Shown here one piece after another: positions 11,291 through 23,559 of a stretch of DNA of 64,000 bases; position 1 is the first letter of the stretch; each line of letters opens with the position of its first letter. Where the stretch lies: NCBI GenBank assembly GCA_029204225.1, contig CM055102.1, forward strand, positions 16,552,678 through 16,616,677, read 5' to 3'. Under the pieces are notes generated by a model, which saw only the letters and a list, made by a program, of their open reading frames with translations, did no database searches and was not told where the DNA came from. Made by a program: the position numbers and the translations under genes. This DNA is from Diphasiastrum complanatum (taxonomy: Eukaryota; Streptophyta; Lycopodiopsida; Lycopodiales; Lycopodiaceae).

Positions 11291-11636
11291 TGCTGAAAAT
11301 TAAAAAGCCATCTATCTTGACTTTTGGGGTTTGATGATTTTTCCATCATGCATGTAGATTTAGAAAGTGAAAAAGCCAATTTTGGCCTACTAGAAACTCG
11401 AGCCACTACACATGTGTAAGGTTTAGTTTGCCAAATGTAACATGCAAAACAAACTATAACTTGTATTGGCACATGCAAGAACATTTGTCATTTGTATTCT
11501 AGAAAATGACACACGTAGAAAGTAGATCATTAAGTAGATGTTGATTTTTCACATTGGCAAGATTGGAAATTTTATCTATTACCAACCCAAGATCATTTTA
11601 TGGAATTGGATCTTAATTGATCTGAAATTCTTCACA
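11291..11636 (+). repeat. Copia LTR between an RNase H end and a primer site
   Basis: The left edge TGCTGAAAA follows the purine tract TTTTTTAGGAGGAC. The right edge TTCACA is followed without a gap by TGGTGTCAGAGC. The 346-base sequence therefore has both a 3'-LTR context on its left (RNase H, polypurine tract) and a 5'-LTR context on its right (primer site). There is no second copy in the window to confirm the edges. Confidence 0.7.
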
Positions 11637-11648
11637 TGGTGTCAGAGC
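11637..11648 (+). promoter_or_regulatory. Primer binding site, initiator tRNA-Met type
   Basis: TGGTGTCAGAGC differs at one base from the common plant copia primer site TGGTATCAGAGC and abuts the right edge of the LTR. A short frame with an ATG near 11,682 follows, but I cannot confirm it as gag. Confidence 0.75.
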
Positions 11649-11914
11649 TTGTGTTGCGGGTTGTGAAAGGATCAAGTACATCTATGAATGACTTGGTGAA
11701 TATATCAATGCTAGAGCATGCTAGATTGATTTCTATGCAAATCGAGTTTCTTGCATATGTAGATTGGATCTTTGGTAGATCAAAACTCATTTTAGGTTAT
11801 AGAACTTGTTGAATTCTGATTTCACACCATACTTATTGGAAATAACCAATTTTGGACGCATTAGATAGGTCTCACTTGATGCTACAAGATTGCATATCAA
11901 GTTTTAGGCAATTG

Positions 11915-13095
11915 CATGCATTAGAGAGGGCCCTATAAGAAATGCCATGTAGGAGAGAGAAAATAAACAATAAAGTTATTAAAATATCATTTTCTAACTT
12001 CTTTATGCATCTGCCCGCACGATATGATCCGATACAGGGAGGAAAAGCTAAAGCATGTAGATTTATGGTCATCAGGAACATTGTATCCTATTGATCCATA
12101 TTCATTGCAACATCCGGATTTTCATTCGGTGAGTCAATTAATAATCTATATATGTCATGGCAAAAATGGCCTTTTGGGTTACTGTGAGAATTTGATGCTC
12201 TATAAGAATGCACATTCAATGCAAAGAATACATTATTTGGAAGAAAAATTAAGGAAAATATCAAAGGAGTGTGAAGAAAATTTACATAGTTGAAAACTTG
12301 TTTGGAAGAAAAGGAGATGTTCAAAAAGGAGATCCAAATGTTGAAATCTTCTTTGCATCATTTTACAACTAGTAATGATGAGATAAAAACTACATTTCAA
12401 TCCATGTGTATACCATATTTGTCTCTTGTTAAAGATATGAATGTGCTCAACAAAAAGGTCAGAAACAACAAGAGGAAAAGATTGGTAACCAAGAATATAT
12501 GTGATCTATCATCCAAAGGAGGTTATCGAAAAAGTTGAATTTGTGCTTTCAAGTAAGTTATAGCTTATTTGTTTCAATATTGCTTGAGCTTTTAGATTCA
12601 ATCATAATCACTAGTTCTGTTATTTATTAGTTTCAACTTTCTATTGATTTGTTTATTGTGCTGCTGTGAATACTATGATTGTCTTAATCTCTACTGATAG
12701 TTTTATGAACATTATGTTTGTAATGCAGATCAACATTGGTTGTTGAAGTCCATTTGGCCGATGAAATCTCTATTGGGAACTCACTAGGTTATATTTTGAC
12801 TTCTAAGTCTATGAAACCAATGATAAAAAGTACCAAAATGAAAAAGATTAAGGCTTCAGTTATTGATACCATTATGAATGAAATTGGAAAAATATTGGAC
12901 ACTACATTGGTTCAGGTTGCATGTTGTTTTTCTAGCATTAGTAGAGAAGCATATGCAACAATGTTTAAGATGATATAGGAGGCATTTGCACAAGTAAGTA
13001 TTGAAAAGTTTCCAATCCCACGTCCATTTTATCATCTAAAAAAAAAGACATATTGAACCAAGGTATGCAGACAATAGTTGGTAATCCATCTCATA
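11915..13095 (+). repeat. Left arm of a large inverted duplication
   Basis: This arm matches, in inverted orientation, 16,675 to about 18,240, at roughly 90 per cent identity or better by eye over the exons. The outer part (11,925-12,020) pairs with about 18,122-18,228. The right arm has about 380 extra bases (17,745-18,120) relative to this arm. The match stops near 13,095, leaving a loop of about 3.5 kb. Introns are duplicated along with exons, so the copies arose by DNA-level duplication, not by reverse transcription. Confidence 0.9.
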
Positions 13096-13382
13096 TCAAT
13101 GAAGTGTATTGCTCAAAAGGAGAATGTCTAGCATATAACAATTTCAACAATTTATTTATTGACATTAATCAGTTACTAACATTCATCATAAATTTTTACG
13201 ATATTACAAATGAGAATGTCAATAACAAGTTGATAGTTGTTCTCAAGTTAGATGAGCCAGAAATTATAAAAGGACAAAAAATGGAAAGAGTCAGTCTTAT
13301 GATCATGAATGGAGCACTTTCAAATTCAGAAGGCTCAGGAGGCCTCAACTTCAATGTTCAATCAAAAAATGATATTTGGTGA
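12024..13382 (+). pseudogene. Left copy of an unrecognised three-exon gene fragment
   Basis: Exon A (about 12,024-12,552) encodes a protein starting around REEKLKHVDLWSSGTLYPID, then SQLIIYICHGKNGLLGYCEN, then a Lys/Glu-rich coiled coil (EEKLRKISKECEE...LKTCLEEKE) and a basic stretch ending SSKGGYRK. A frameshift near 12,290 breaks it. A GTAAGT donor at 12,553 and an AATGCAG acceptor before 12,729 bound intron 1. Exon B (12,729-12,993) ends at a second GTAAGT and contains a TAG (MFKMI stop). Exon C begins after GGTATGCAG at 13,071 and stays open to 13,382, but it diverges from the other copy after about 13,095. I do not recognise the family. The paired splice sites in the inverted copy are the best evidence that this was a real host gene. 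Confidence 0.6.
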
Positions 13383-13652
13383 TTGGCTGCTTTTCAGGTA
13401 TAGTAGTTCCTTCACATATTCAATAGGAATAATCTAATATGGATTTCATCTGGAAAATCTTCTCTGTGTTGATATTTCTCTAAAGCATTTTTTGTTTCTC
13501 TTATAGGTGATGAAAGAAGACCATGACATTCTGTCATGGATTTTAATAAAACGTCATATCCTTCCACCATCAAAAATCACATGGCATATATTGAACAAAA
13601 ATTAGTAATATTATGACATAAAATTTATTCATGCTATGACGATAGATTTAAA
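13383..13652. other. Loop DNA, no gene recognised
   Basis: This AT-rich DNA lies between the end of the left-arm gene copy and the 3' end of the decayed H3-like frame. I see no coding signal in it. Confidence 0.4.
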
Positions 13653-14039
13653 CTAAAAAAAAATAGATGCATATCGGAGATAAATTGTATATATCTTGAG
13701 AGATTTAATGGTTATCTCTCCAATTGAGCTTGCCCTTGTTGGTATTTCATGAACGACCTCATGAAGTAGAGAATCAAATTCTCTATGTGTATTAGTAGCT
13801 GAGTTTAGTTTTACACATAGGAAATTTGAAACTCCCTCATTTATTTTTACAAAAAGAATATTCAAGTTCCAATGTCGACTGCAATAGTCAAAATGAAAAT
13901 CAGAATCCATTTGAACAGGAGTAATCATCCAAATTAAAGGCAACAAAAGCAAACTAGCCATTTTTACTTATTCTCATATGGAATTCCTCTTTTCCTTCAC
14001 AACACCCATGAAAAATGGACTGACAACAAAAACAACTTT
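13653..14039 (-). pseudogene. Possible 3' continuation of the H3-like fusion frame
   Basis: The same reading frame as the H3-like pseudogene continues past its last stop. After about 26 codons with further stops it is open for 102 codons (13,961-13,653), with a hydrophobic start (MASLLLLPLIWMI) followed by HFDYCSRHWNLNILFVK. It may be the decayed remainder of the same protein, or an unrelated frame. No domain is recognised. Confidence 0.25.
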
Positions 14040-15029
14040 CTAGGTTTCAAAACTAATACTATGCTGCAAAAAATTTCTGTCGGCTTCTACAATAACATCT
14101 GTAATTTCTGAAGTTTTTTCTTTCAACTCTATACAAAATTTGGGACCTAATCTATAGCCTCTATTTGAATCTAGAAGAAAGAAATCAAAATAATTGCCAA
14201 GCATATCAATTTTATTAGCTAAGTAAGCCTCGTATTGGTCATAACGGTCAAAATCAAAATAAACCTGGTTAGGATCGTATGGAGTTCTGATAAAAAGATT
14301 ATGTGCAGGGAGAGAAAGAGATGTAGACACAATATTTGCAGATTTTTCTGTTATTTTGGAAAGATCCTCTTGGGTTATCATCACTTTCGGTGAAGAAACC
14401 TTCTGAGGAGCTGGACAAATAACAAGAGGAGGAGAGGATGATTCTGCATCTAAATCAGATTCTCTAGCATCTGAATCAGAGCTCAAAAAAATGTGGGGTC
14501 TCTTGCCATGGATAACTCTAGGAGGAAAGGAAACAGCTGGCCTTCAAGATCCAACTTTCTTAGGGACAGCCTGTTTCCTTTTCTTCCTTGAGGTAGTTGG
14601 CAAGTCTAATCTATCCAGAGGAAGGTCCCTAGAGGTGCTGGCATTATCCACATGCAGATCTGAATAACGGTTCCAAAGTTTTTTGAGAATAACGAAATCC
14701 TTTGGCATGATGGTAAGATGCTTACCATGCACAGCCAAAAGACAGACATCCTTAAAAAACTGGAATAGAAAGTCTTCTGCAGCACCTTGTAAGGCATGCA
14801 TGCTTGTCTCGGCAAAACGAACATCAAGCCCAAGTGACAGGGTGACATTCCTAACAGATCAACTGAAAGGAGATCTAGGAATCAACAATTTTGTTGATCT
14901 TTGGAGTTTTTTTATCTCCCTCAGCCAGACCTGCTTTATGCCACGTCTACGGCTAGCACCAGACAAAATACGGGCATGGGAGGGCTATACAGAGGTAATG
15001 GCACGGGCAGTGGATTTCGTCCAGGCCAT
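14040..15029 (-). pseudogene. Histone H3/CENH3-like gene with C-terminal extension, three nonsense codons
   Basis: Read from ATG at 15,029, one continuous frame of 329 positions starts MAWTKSTAR (compare MARTK of H3). It has a shortened tail, then the alpha-N/alpha-1 block LREIKKLQRSTKLLIP (residues 36-51), a VR pair (59-60), and alpha-2 to alpha-3 with RFAETSMHALQGAAEDFLF (71-89), HGKHLTIMPKDF (101-112) and KKLW. Canonical H3 has REI..YQ.ST.LLI, ALQEAAEAYL and TIMPKD. The LLIP, AAED and KDF details look more like CENH3, but loop 1 is only as long as in H3. A basic stretch SRKKRKQAVPKK (147-158) and an acidic tail-like SSDSDARESDLDAESSS follow. In-frame stops are at 14,985-14,987 (TAG), 14,859-14,861 (TGA) and 14,544-14,546 (TGA); each could derive from CAG or CGA by a C-to-T change. 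It is a dead or unexpressed gene in its present form. It has no introns within the fold. Confidence 0.75.
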
Positions 15030-15356
15030 CATTCTAAGATTCAAAAGAAGTAAATTTGAAAAAAAATCTCTGATTTGAATATTGAAACCAAGCACAGAGA
15101 ATGAAAACAAAAAAATTGCGAAAGAAAGGCACTTGAAATCAATATCAGGATTGAATATCGGTTTCGAGTGCACGGATACAAGAGAAACAATGAAGCAGGA
15201 AGTTTCGCGTTTGAAAGCGATATCGGTAATATGGTGGTATCGGTCTTGAGCACGGGGAGTGCTGGCTGAAAATGAACGTACAAAGAGCATGCTTGAGATA
15301 GATATCGGGAGTCAAAAATAAAAAAATCTGTGAGAAAAAATGAAAATTTGGAGGGG

Positions 15357-15525
15357 GTATTTATTAAAAAAAAATTGCACGTGTGAAAAATGACTGTGGA
15401 CATGTGGCATCATTTAAGTGGTCCACGTGTATTGTCCATACATGTCATTATGGCTCAATAATAAGGCCACGTGGGAGTAGGACACATGCATGAATCAGAA
15501 TATGGCACGTGGCATTATGCACGTG
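15357..15525. promoter_or_regulatory. Promoter-like region with five CACGTG G-boxes and a TATA box
   Basis: The palindrome CACGTG occurs at 15,378, 15,424, 15,468, 15,506 and 15,520, giving spacings of 46, 44, 38 and 14 bases. A CATGCATG (RY-type) motif lies at about 15,485-15,492. On the minus strand AATAAATA (15,359-15,366) sits just downstream of the array, about 330 bases before the ATG of the H3-like frame. That arrangement fits a minus-strand promoter with a long leader. G-boxes bind bZIP and bHLH factors. The palindromes could equally serve the plus-strand frame starting at 15,530. Confidence 0.55.
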
Positions 15526-15529
15526 ACAA

Positions 15530-16021
15530 ATGTCAGATCAATCCGACACGGATTTTCATGACACAATTTTTCATGATGATTTTGTAATTCGTCGAGGTGG
15601 CCAGAGATCCTCTGTAGGAGAATTTTCAAGAGATCATGCACTGGGGCATTATTTGAAGTTCTTCAAGAATAATGAGATAAGTGTTGCCCATTCAAAGTAT
15701 CATCAACATGGTGATACAATGATTATGGCAATCAAGACACTTTCTCATTTTCTTGGAGGACATAATTTTAATAGGGTGCATAAAATAATTTTTGTTAAAT
15801 AAAATATTGCACTTAAAATTTTAGGATATGGTCCAGTGAATTATATGCTCATATCATCTCATTTTGCATTGTATGTAGCCTACGTAGAGCTAAGTAAGCA
15901 TGAAAACTACGAGCTCTTGTATCTTTATGAGAGAAAAAAATTGTTGCATGATTCTAAATTGCAACTTTCATTAGAGAAAGTGTCGAAAGCAGAGTACATA
16001 TTGGATAACCGAACTTTGTAA
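15530..16021 (+). pseudogene. Unrecognised frame of about 163 codons with one stop
   Basis: From ATG at 15,530 a frame runs to TAA at 16,021, interrupted only by a TAA at 15,800-15,802 (CAA with one C-to-T change would read through). It contains RRGGQRSSVGEFSRDHALGH, then YHQHGDTMIMAIKTLSHFLGG, and downstream YGPVNYMLISSHFALYVAYV and a charged helix YLYERKKLLHDSKLQLSLEK. The start is five bases from the last G-box. I cannot place it in a family. It lies in the loop of the inverted duplication and could be a piece of the same ancestral gene as the arms. Confidence 0.35.
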
Positions 16022-16489
16022 AGTTTTTCATTTAATATACAAAATTTCTCTGTATGTCTCTTGCCTTTTTGAAATTTTTATAATCTGTCGATTTTGTATT
16101 ATGACGAATTTGGATTTTTCTGTAAAGCCATTGGAAAAGTTGTTATATATAGTTGTTCTTTGTGCTAGTCCCACCATGTTGTGTACTTTTATGAAATGTC
16201 GCTCTTGCTTGCCAATGAGATTTTTCCATTCCTTGCGATGACCATATGCTAAAACTTCCACTATTTCTTGCAAAGAATGTCAAATGATGTCATATATGTG
16301 CTGCATGTCATAAAAACATAATCTAAATCAATACCAAAAGTATCTAACATATTTGTCTATAGTAGTGTAACATCGAAATCTTACCATATGATGTGTTATA
16401 TGATCTACACCCCATGCACTTCAAACTGCATCCACAAATTCACTGGTTGTTTTCTGTATTATTTGTACATCATATTTAAAATTTATCTT

Positions 16490-17745
16490 TTCTCAAGTAT
16501 TTCACCATGTCTAATTTTTTCCAAACTTCTACTTTGTGTATACGAGTAGAACCTTCTTCTTTGAAATCTTGAATTGTAGCAATAATCTCTTTCCAAACTG
16601 AGTATTGAATCTTGGTTTGTTTGCCAAAATATTTGATAAAAATCTTTGAGCTTTGGATCCTCCAACTTCATTGATATGAGATGGATTACCAACTATTATC
16701 TGCATACCTTGGTTTAACATGTCTGTTTTTTTTTTAAAGATGATATGGTCATGGGATTGGAAACTTTTTAATACTTACCTGTGAAAATGCCTCATGTATC
16801 ATCTTAAACATTGTTGCATATGCTTCTCTACTGATGCTAGAAAAATCACATGCCCCCTGAACCAATCTAGTGTCTAATATTTTTCCAACTATCGGTAATG
16901 CTATCGGTAACTGAAGCCTTAATCTTTTTCATTTTGTTATTGTTTAACATTGATTTCATAGATTTAGAAGTCAAGGTAGAATCTAGTGAGTTTCCAATGG
17001 AAATCTCATCGGCCAAATGGTCTTCAGCAACCAATGCTGATCTGCATTACAAACATAATGTTCATGAAAATGTCAGTAGAAATTAGGACACTCATAGCAT
17101 TCATACTAGTATAATAAGCAAATCGACAAAAAGTTGAAGTTAATGAATAACAAAACTAGCGATTATGAATGAATCAAAAAGTTCAAGCAATATTCAATAC
17201 CGAATAAGCTATAACTTACTTGAATGTACGGATTCGTCTTTTTCTATAACCTCCTTTGGATGATAGATCACATATATCCTTGGTTACAAGTCTTTTCGTC
17301 TTGTTGCTTCGGACCTTTCTGTTGAGCACATACATATCTTTAACAAGAGACAAATATGAGATACACATGGATTGAAATGCAGTTTTTATCTCATCATTAC
17401 TAGTTGTAAAATGATGCAAAGAAAATTTCAACTTTTGGATCTCCTTCTTAAACATCTCATTTTCTTCCAAACAAGTTTTCAACTTTGTAGATTTTTCATC
17501 GCACTCCTTTGATATTTTGATTGATTTCTCTTCCAAATAATGTATTCTTTGCATTGAATGTGCATTCCCATAGAGCATCAAATTCTCACAATAAGCCAAA
17601 AGGCCATTTTTGCCATGACACATATAGATTATTAATTGACTCATCGAATGGAAATCCGGATGTTGCAATGAACATGGATCAATAGGATACAATGTTCCTG
17701 ATGACCATAAATCTACATGCTTTAGCTTTTCCTCCCTGTATCAGA
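16490..17745 (-). pseudogene. Right copy of the unrecognised three-exon gene fragment (better preserved)
   Basis: Exon A (about 17,745-17,220) is open throughout: REEKLKHVDLWSSGTLYPID, SQLIIYMCHGKNGLLAYCEN, the coiled coil YLEEKSIKISKECDEKSTK to EIQKLKFSLHHF, then YLSLVKDMYVLN and the basic end GGYRKRRIRTF. It is cut by a GTAAGT donor at 17,219. Exon B (17,041-16,779) has an AATGCAG acceptor and a GTAAGT donor but carries frame damage. Exon C begins at 16,699 with IVGNPSHINEV, as in the left copy, then diverges. Exon A here lacks the frameshift of the left copy, so this arm is nearer to the ancestral gene. Function is unknown. A coiled-coil structural or nuclear protein is possible. Confidence 0.6.
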
Positions 17746-18240
17746 TCATATTAGAAGTTGACAATTTTGGGTTGCTTTGAATCTCTTGTCCTGAGCAGAG
17801 CATTATCTGGATCCAGATCTACATGAAGATGATAAAGCTTTGTCATCAGTACAGTAGTATAGTAATGAACAACACAATGACAATAACAAAGTTGGAGATG
17901 GCACTCAACACTTGCTCGTGACCCTGGAGATAGAGATGGCGCTAACCTGGAGATAGAGATGGCGTGGGTTTTGTTTCTGAAATGTCACTTCTAATTCAAA
18001 TTTTTGAGTGTTCCCAACTATTGGGAGGGAACATTTCAGCATTTTGAAAATTATACTTTAACTGTGGTTAAGCACCAGTGAAGTTTGATGTGACTAAACT
18101 AAGGTGCATTCATTCACATAGAAAGTAGTGCAAGCAGATGCATAAAGAAGTTAGAAAATGATATTTTAATTACTTTATAGTTATTTCTCTCTCTCCTACA
18201 TGGCATTTCTTACAGGGCCCTCTTTGGGCCCATATTTTCT
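16675..18240 (-). repeat. Right arm of the large inverted duplication
   Basis: This is the mirror of 11,915-13,095. Relative to the left arm it carries about 380 additional bases between about 17,745 and 18,120. The outer boundary lies near 18,230-18,240, next to a gypsy protease fragment. No short terminal inverted repeat or target duplication typical of a DNA transposon is evident at the outer edges. Confidence 0.9.
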
Positions 18241-18480
18241 CTAATGAACTGTCGTTTGATCAGCTAGCTTAATGGTAAAAGCTGCTAGCTTAATCTTTGA
18301 AAGGCCCCACTTTGCACATAGCTTTGTTGAAATCAGATTAATTCCTGAACCTCCATCTATGATGGCTGCTTCTTTAGAAAATTGTGTGTTGTATCGGCAG
18401 AGTGATATTTTTTTGTTCACTTTCCCAAGCCGCTCCGACATGGACTCACTTTGTTAGATTCTTCAAATCCAGCACAAAAA
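18241..18480 (-). pseudogene. Gypsy aspartic protease fragment
   Basis: The frame contains KEAAIIDGGSGINLISTKLC followed by IKLADQT. This matches the retropepsin core of plant gypsy elements, in which the catalytic Asp sits in a D-[SG]-G-[SA] loop (here DGGSG) followed by the N-[LV]-[IL] strand. Reading continues upstream with damage. No reverse transcriptase follows within the next kilobase. It is an isolated remnant abutting the inverted duplication. Confidence 0.65.
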
Positions 18481-20528
<2,048 letters not shown>

Positions 20529-20765
20529 TCATACAATTGTAGCAATCATCCAGAGCAACCAATTATAGCAAGTTACAGCCAATGGAATAGCAGGAATGCT
20601 CTTATCAATCACATATACGCATTCATCATTGTAATCACTAGAATCCATAAGTAAAGATACTGTAAAATGCGTGGAATAATGCATGCATGCAAGGCCATGC
20701 TTTATCGCAGTATCAATATGGAATCTATACTCAGAAAGTAGCGCTAGCCAGCGGCCCATTCCGCT
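20529..20765 (-). pseudogene. Possible gypsy RNase H/linker remnant
   Basis: The frame starts GRWLALLSEYRFHIDTAIKH, which resembles the RW...L.EY.F.I.Y stretch at the end of gypsy RNase H, followed by an acidic DSSDYNDECVYVID linker. The expected 'ADALSR' signature is not clear, so the assignment is tentative. It would fit with the other minus-strand gypsy remnant at 18.2 kb. Confidence 0.45.
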
Positions 20766-21182
20766 ACACAGATAGCACTGGCCAGCGACTACTAATCACA
20801 CATAATCAGTGATACTTTTTGTATACACCTGGATCGCTGTCTAGCGCCAACTATAACTCAATCAGTGATAGAAAAAAATACCTGTAAAGGTGCCCACTAT
20901 TGCTCCTTGAGGCAGCGCTTGATTGTAAGAATGCCGAATCACAGTTTTGCAAGCCAAAACTTGCTACTACACAACGGTAATCACAGCAAGTTGTAAACAT
21001 TCATTCCTAATCGTAAAGTACAGCACAAAACCTTCATTATCAGCGAGCTAGCATTCCTCATAGCGTTCTCATCTTAGGTTGTAGTATCATTCACACGATT
21101 GCACTTCCAGTAGCTTTCACAAGTATTCCTCTTCAATAGCAATCACCGTAAAGAAAAGCACCAGTAGAGCAGGGCTGAAGGA
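20766..21182. other. No gene recognised
   Basis: I see no supported feature. A short phrase 'agcgctagccagcg' near 20,745 is partly repeated as 'gcactggccagcgac' near 20,775. Confidence 0.35.
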
Positions 21183-21964
<782 letters not shown>

Positions 21965-22208
21965 AACAGTACCCACATGTAGCAAAGTCTCTCAGGTGGC
22001 AGTTAGCACCCCTGAGATGGAGTGTTAACTGCCCACCAAAAGAAATTTAGCATTTTTGTGGTAAAGTAAACTTGAGTCCAGGGAAGAAATTGTGTAGGAA
22101 TAGGTTATTTATAATCTCATCCAATCTTCCTCTCATGAAGCCATTACATTGAAAAACAAGAACGGTTTTTCTGACCTCATCCATAAAAGTATCATATTCG
22201 ATACAACA

Positions 22209-22690
22209 CTACATGGCAGCAATAATTTGAGCGACAATAACTTTATACGAGTTCATAATCAGCCTATTGGCAATCAAGTGTATATATTGAAAAAACAAAA
22301 ATGGAAGTTCTCTTCTTTTGTCAAATTTTTTCATATGAAACTTACCTAATAAAGAATCAAAGGTAATGGTAATATTCAAAAAATTGACCATATTATCAGA
22401 AGCGTCGTCATTTTCTATAGAGAGGTACTCCAAGGGATAGATCCATAAGGCATTATCATCGACATGAGGTTGCTCCTTGTCCAGAAATAAAAGAGCATAT
22501 GTGTTGTTTATGAAACAAATGTCATCACTATAACGGAGACTATGCTTGAAGGCACGTAGGTATTCCACCTTTCCAAGTCTGGTGAGTCTTTTCACAAAAT
22601 GTAATTCATAGAATGACATATACCAGTTACACCATGTAGGGGAACAGGCAAAACCCATAGGAATACCACAGACCTGTTTCTAGTGTTGTT
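22209..22690 (-). pseudogene. Non-LTR/Penelope-like reverse transcriptase fragment
   Basis: About 155 codons are open. In order they show QVCGIPMGFACSPTWCNWY (the GIPMG..C.P motif), YELHFVKRL, HSLRYSDDICFIN (the catalytic [YF]xDD box, here YSDD), WIYPLEYLSIEND, VNFLNITI (the FLD.xI motif, Asp replaced by Asn) and GKFHMKKFDKRRELPF. The last block resembles the LYDKRDDF-type block of a reverse-transcriptase family best known from animals, with architecture like Penelope-like elements. The catalytic Asp pair is present, but the fragment lacks the N-terminal fingers and any endonuclease. I am confident that it is reverse transcriptase and unsure of the clade. Confidence 0.7.
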
Positions 22691-22732
22691 TCCTAATATT
22701 ACTATGCAATTGTCAATCAGTATATCGTTACA

Positions 22733-23270
22733 TTGGCAAAGAGATTCCATGTCAATCGCAGTCCAATTATCAGTTTGATTGTTTATCCATTTCCAATCAA
22801 ATTGCTTAAGGCTCGATTTTCATTGATAAGCAAGCTTTTGTTTTTACAATCCAAAAAATCTCTGAAAAGAAGGGCAAAACTTCACCCTCCCTCTTCACTG
22901 ACCAGCGCTGGCCCTGCTGCCCGAATTCAGCTCAAAAGTCGCCCTATTCTACTAAAAAATTTCCTCCGAAATTCAGATTTGAGGGCCACTGCTCCAGCGA
23001 TGGATTTGCTCGCTGATTTTTGCTCTAAATCCGCTCAAAATTCAGGGAATAGATCTCCAAAAACAGAGGTAAACAGCTGCCTTTCCAGCGATTTTTCTAC
23101 CCAAGGAATTCTACTTCCTATTATCATGAATTCTCAGCAAGATTCAAGGACTTTAAAGCTGCTCCTACAGCGAGTCTCCTCTTCTATGCTTTTCTGAAAA
23201 TCTCTGGGATTTTTCCTATCTTCCGATAGTTTTCTCTACTGCTGCTACTAAGCTCCCAAATATGGAGATG
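22733..23270 (-). other. Probable leader of a copia element
   Basis: This lies directly inside a minus-strand primer site at 23,271-23,282, so it should be the untranslated leader of that element. It contains an open frame on the plus strand (22,733-23,197, Ser/Lys/Leu-rich) that I regard as chance. No gag is found downstream on the minus strand. Confidence 0.35.
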
Positions 23271-23282
23271 GCTCTGATACCA
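23271..23282 (-). promoter_or_regulatory. Primer binding site, initiator tRNA-Met
   Basis: On the minus strand this reads TGGTATCAGAGC, the standard plant copia (and some gypsy) primer site. One base further out lies TGTAATAG (plus strand, from 23,284), which would be the inner edge of a minus-strand 5' LTR ending in CA. The far LTR edge was not found. Confidence 0.8.
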
Positions 23283-23559
23283 GTGTAATAGTTACTAACA
23301 CCACAGTAGGGCAAACACTAACTGATCCACCCAATCTTGCCTACTCCCTGATATAGAGTAAGCTCCTCCTAGCCCAATGTGAGGACTGGTAGCATGCAAC
23401 TGCCAAGTGTCGGCCACGTGGCACTGACATGGCCGACTGCACGTCGGGACCCAACTGGGGGCCCTGTCCTGCTGACATGGTCCCTAGACTGTGTTAGGCC
23501 CGCCATGGCTATGGACCGTGCTGGGGCACACTACTCACATTGTCTTGCCCCATTGGTTG

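Noticed and set aside
11915-18240. Classical DNA transposon with long terminal inverted repeats
   Set aside because: The arms contain ordinary exons and introns. No short conserved terminus or target duplication is visible at the outer edges, and no transposase is found in the loop. A fold-back duplication is the simpler reading.
18250-18300. tRNA-like phrase (TAGCTTAATGGTAAAAGC) suggesting a tRNA D-arm
   Set aside because: No acceptor stem, anticodon arm or GGTTCGAATCC-type T-arm follows at the right distance, and the stretch overlaps the gypsy protease frame.
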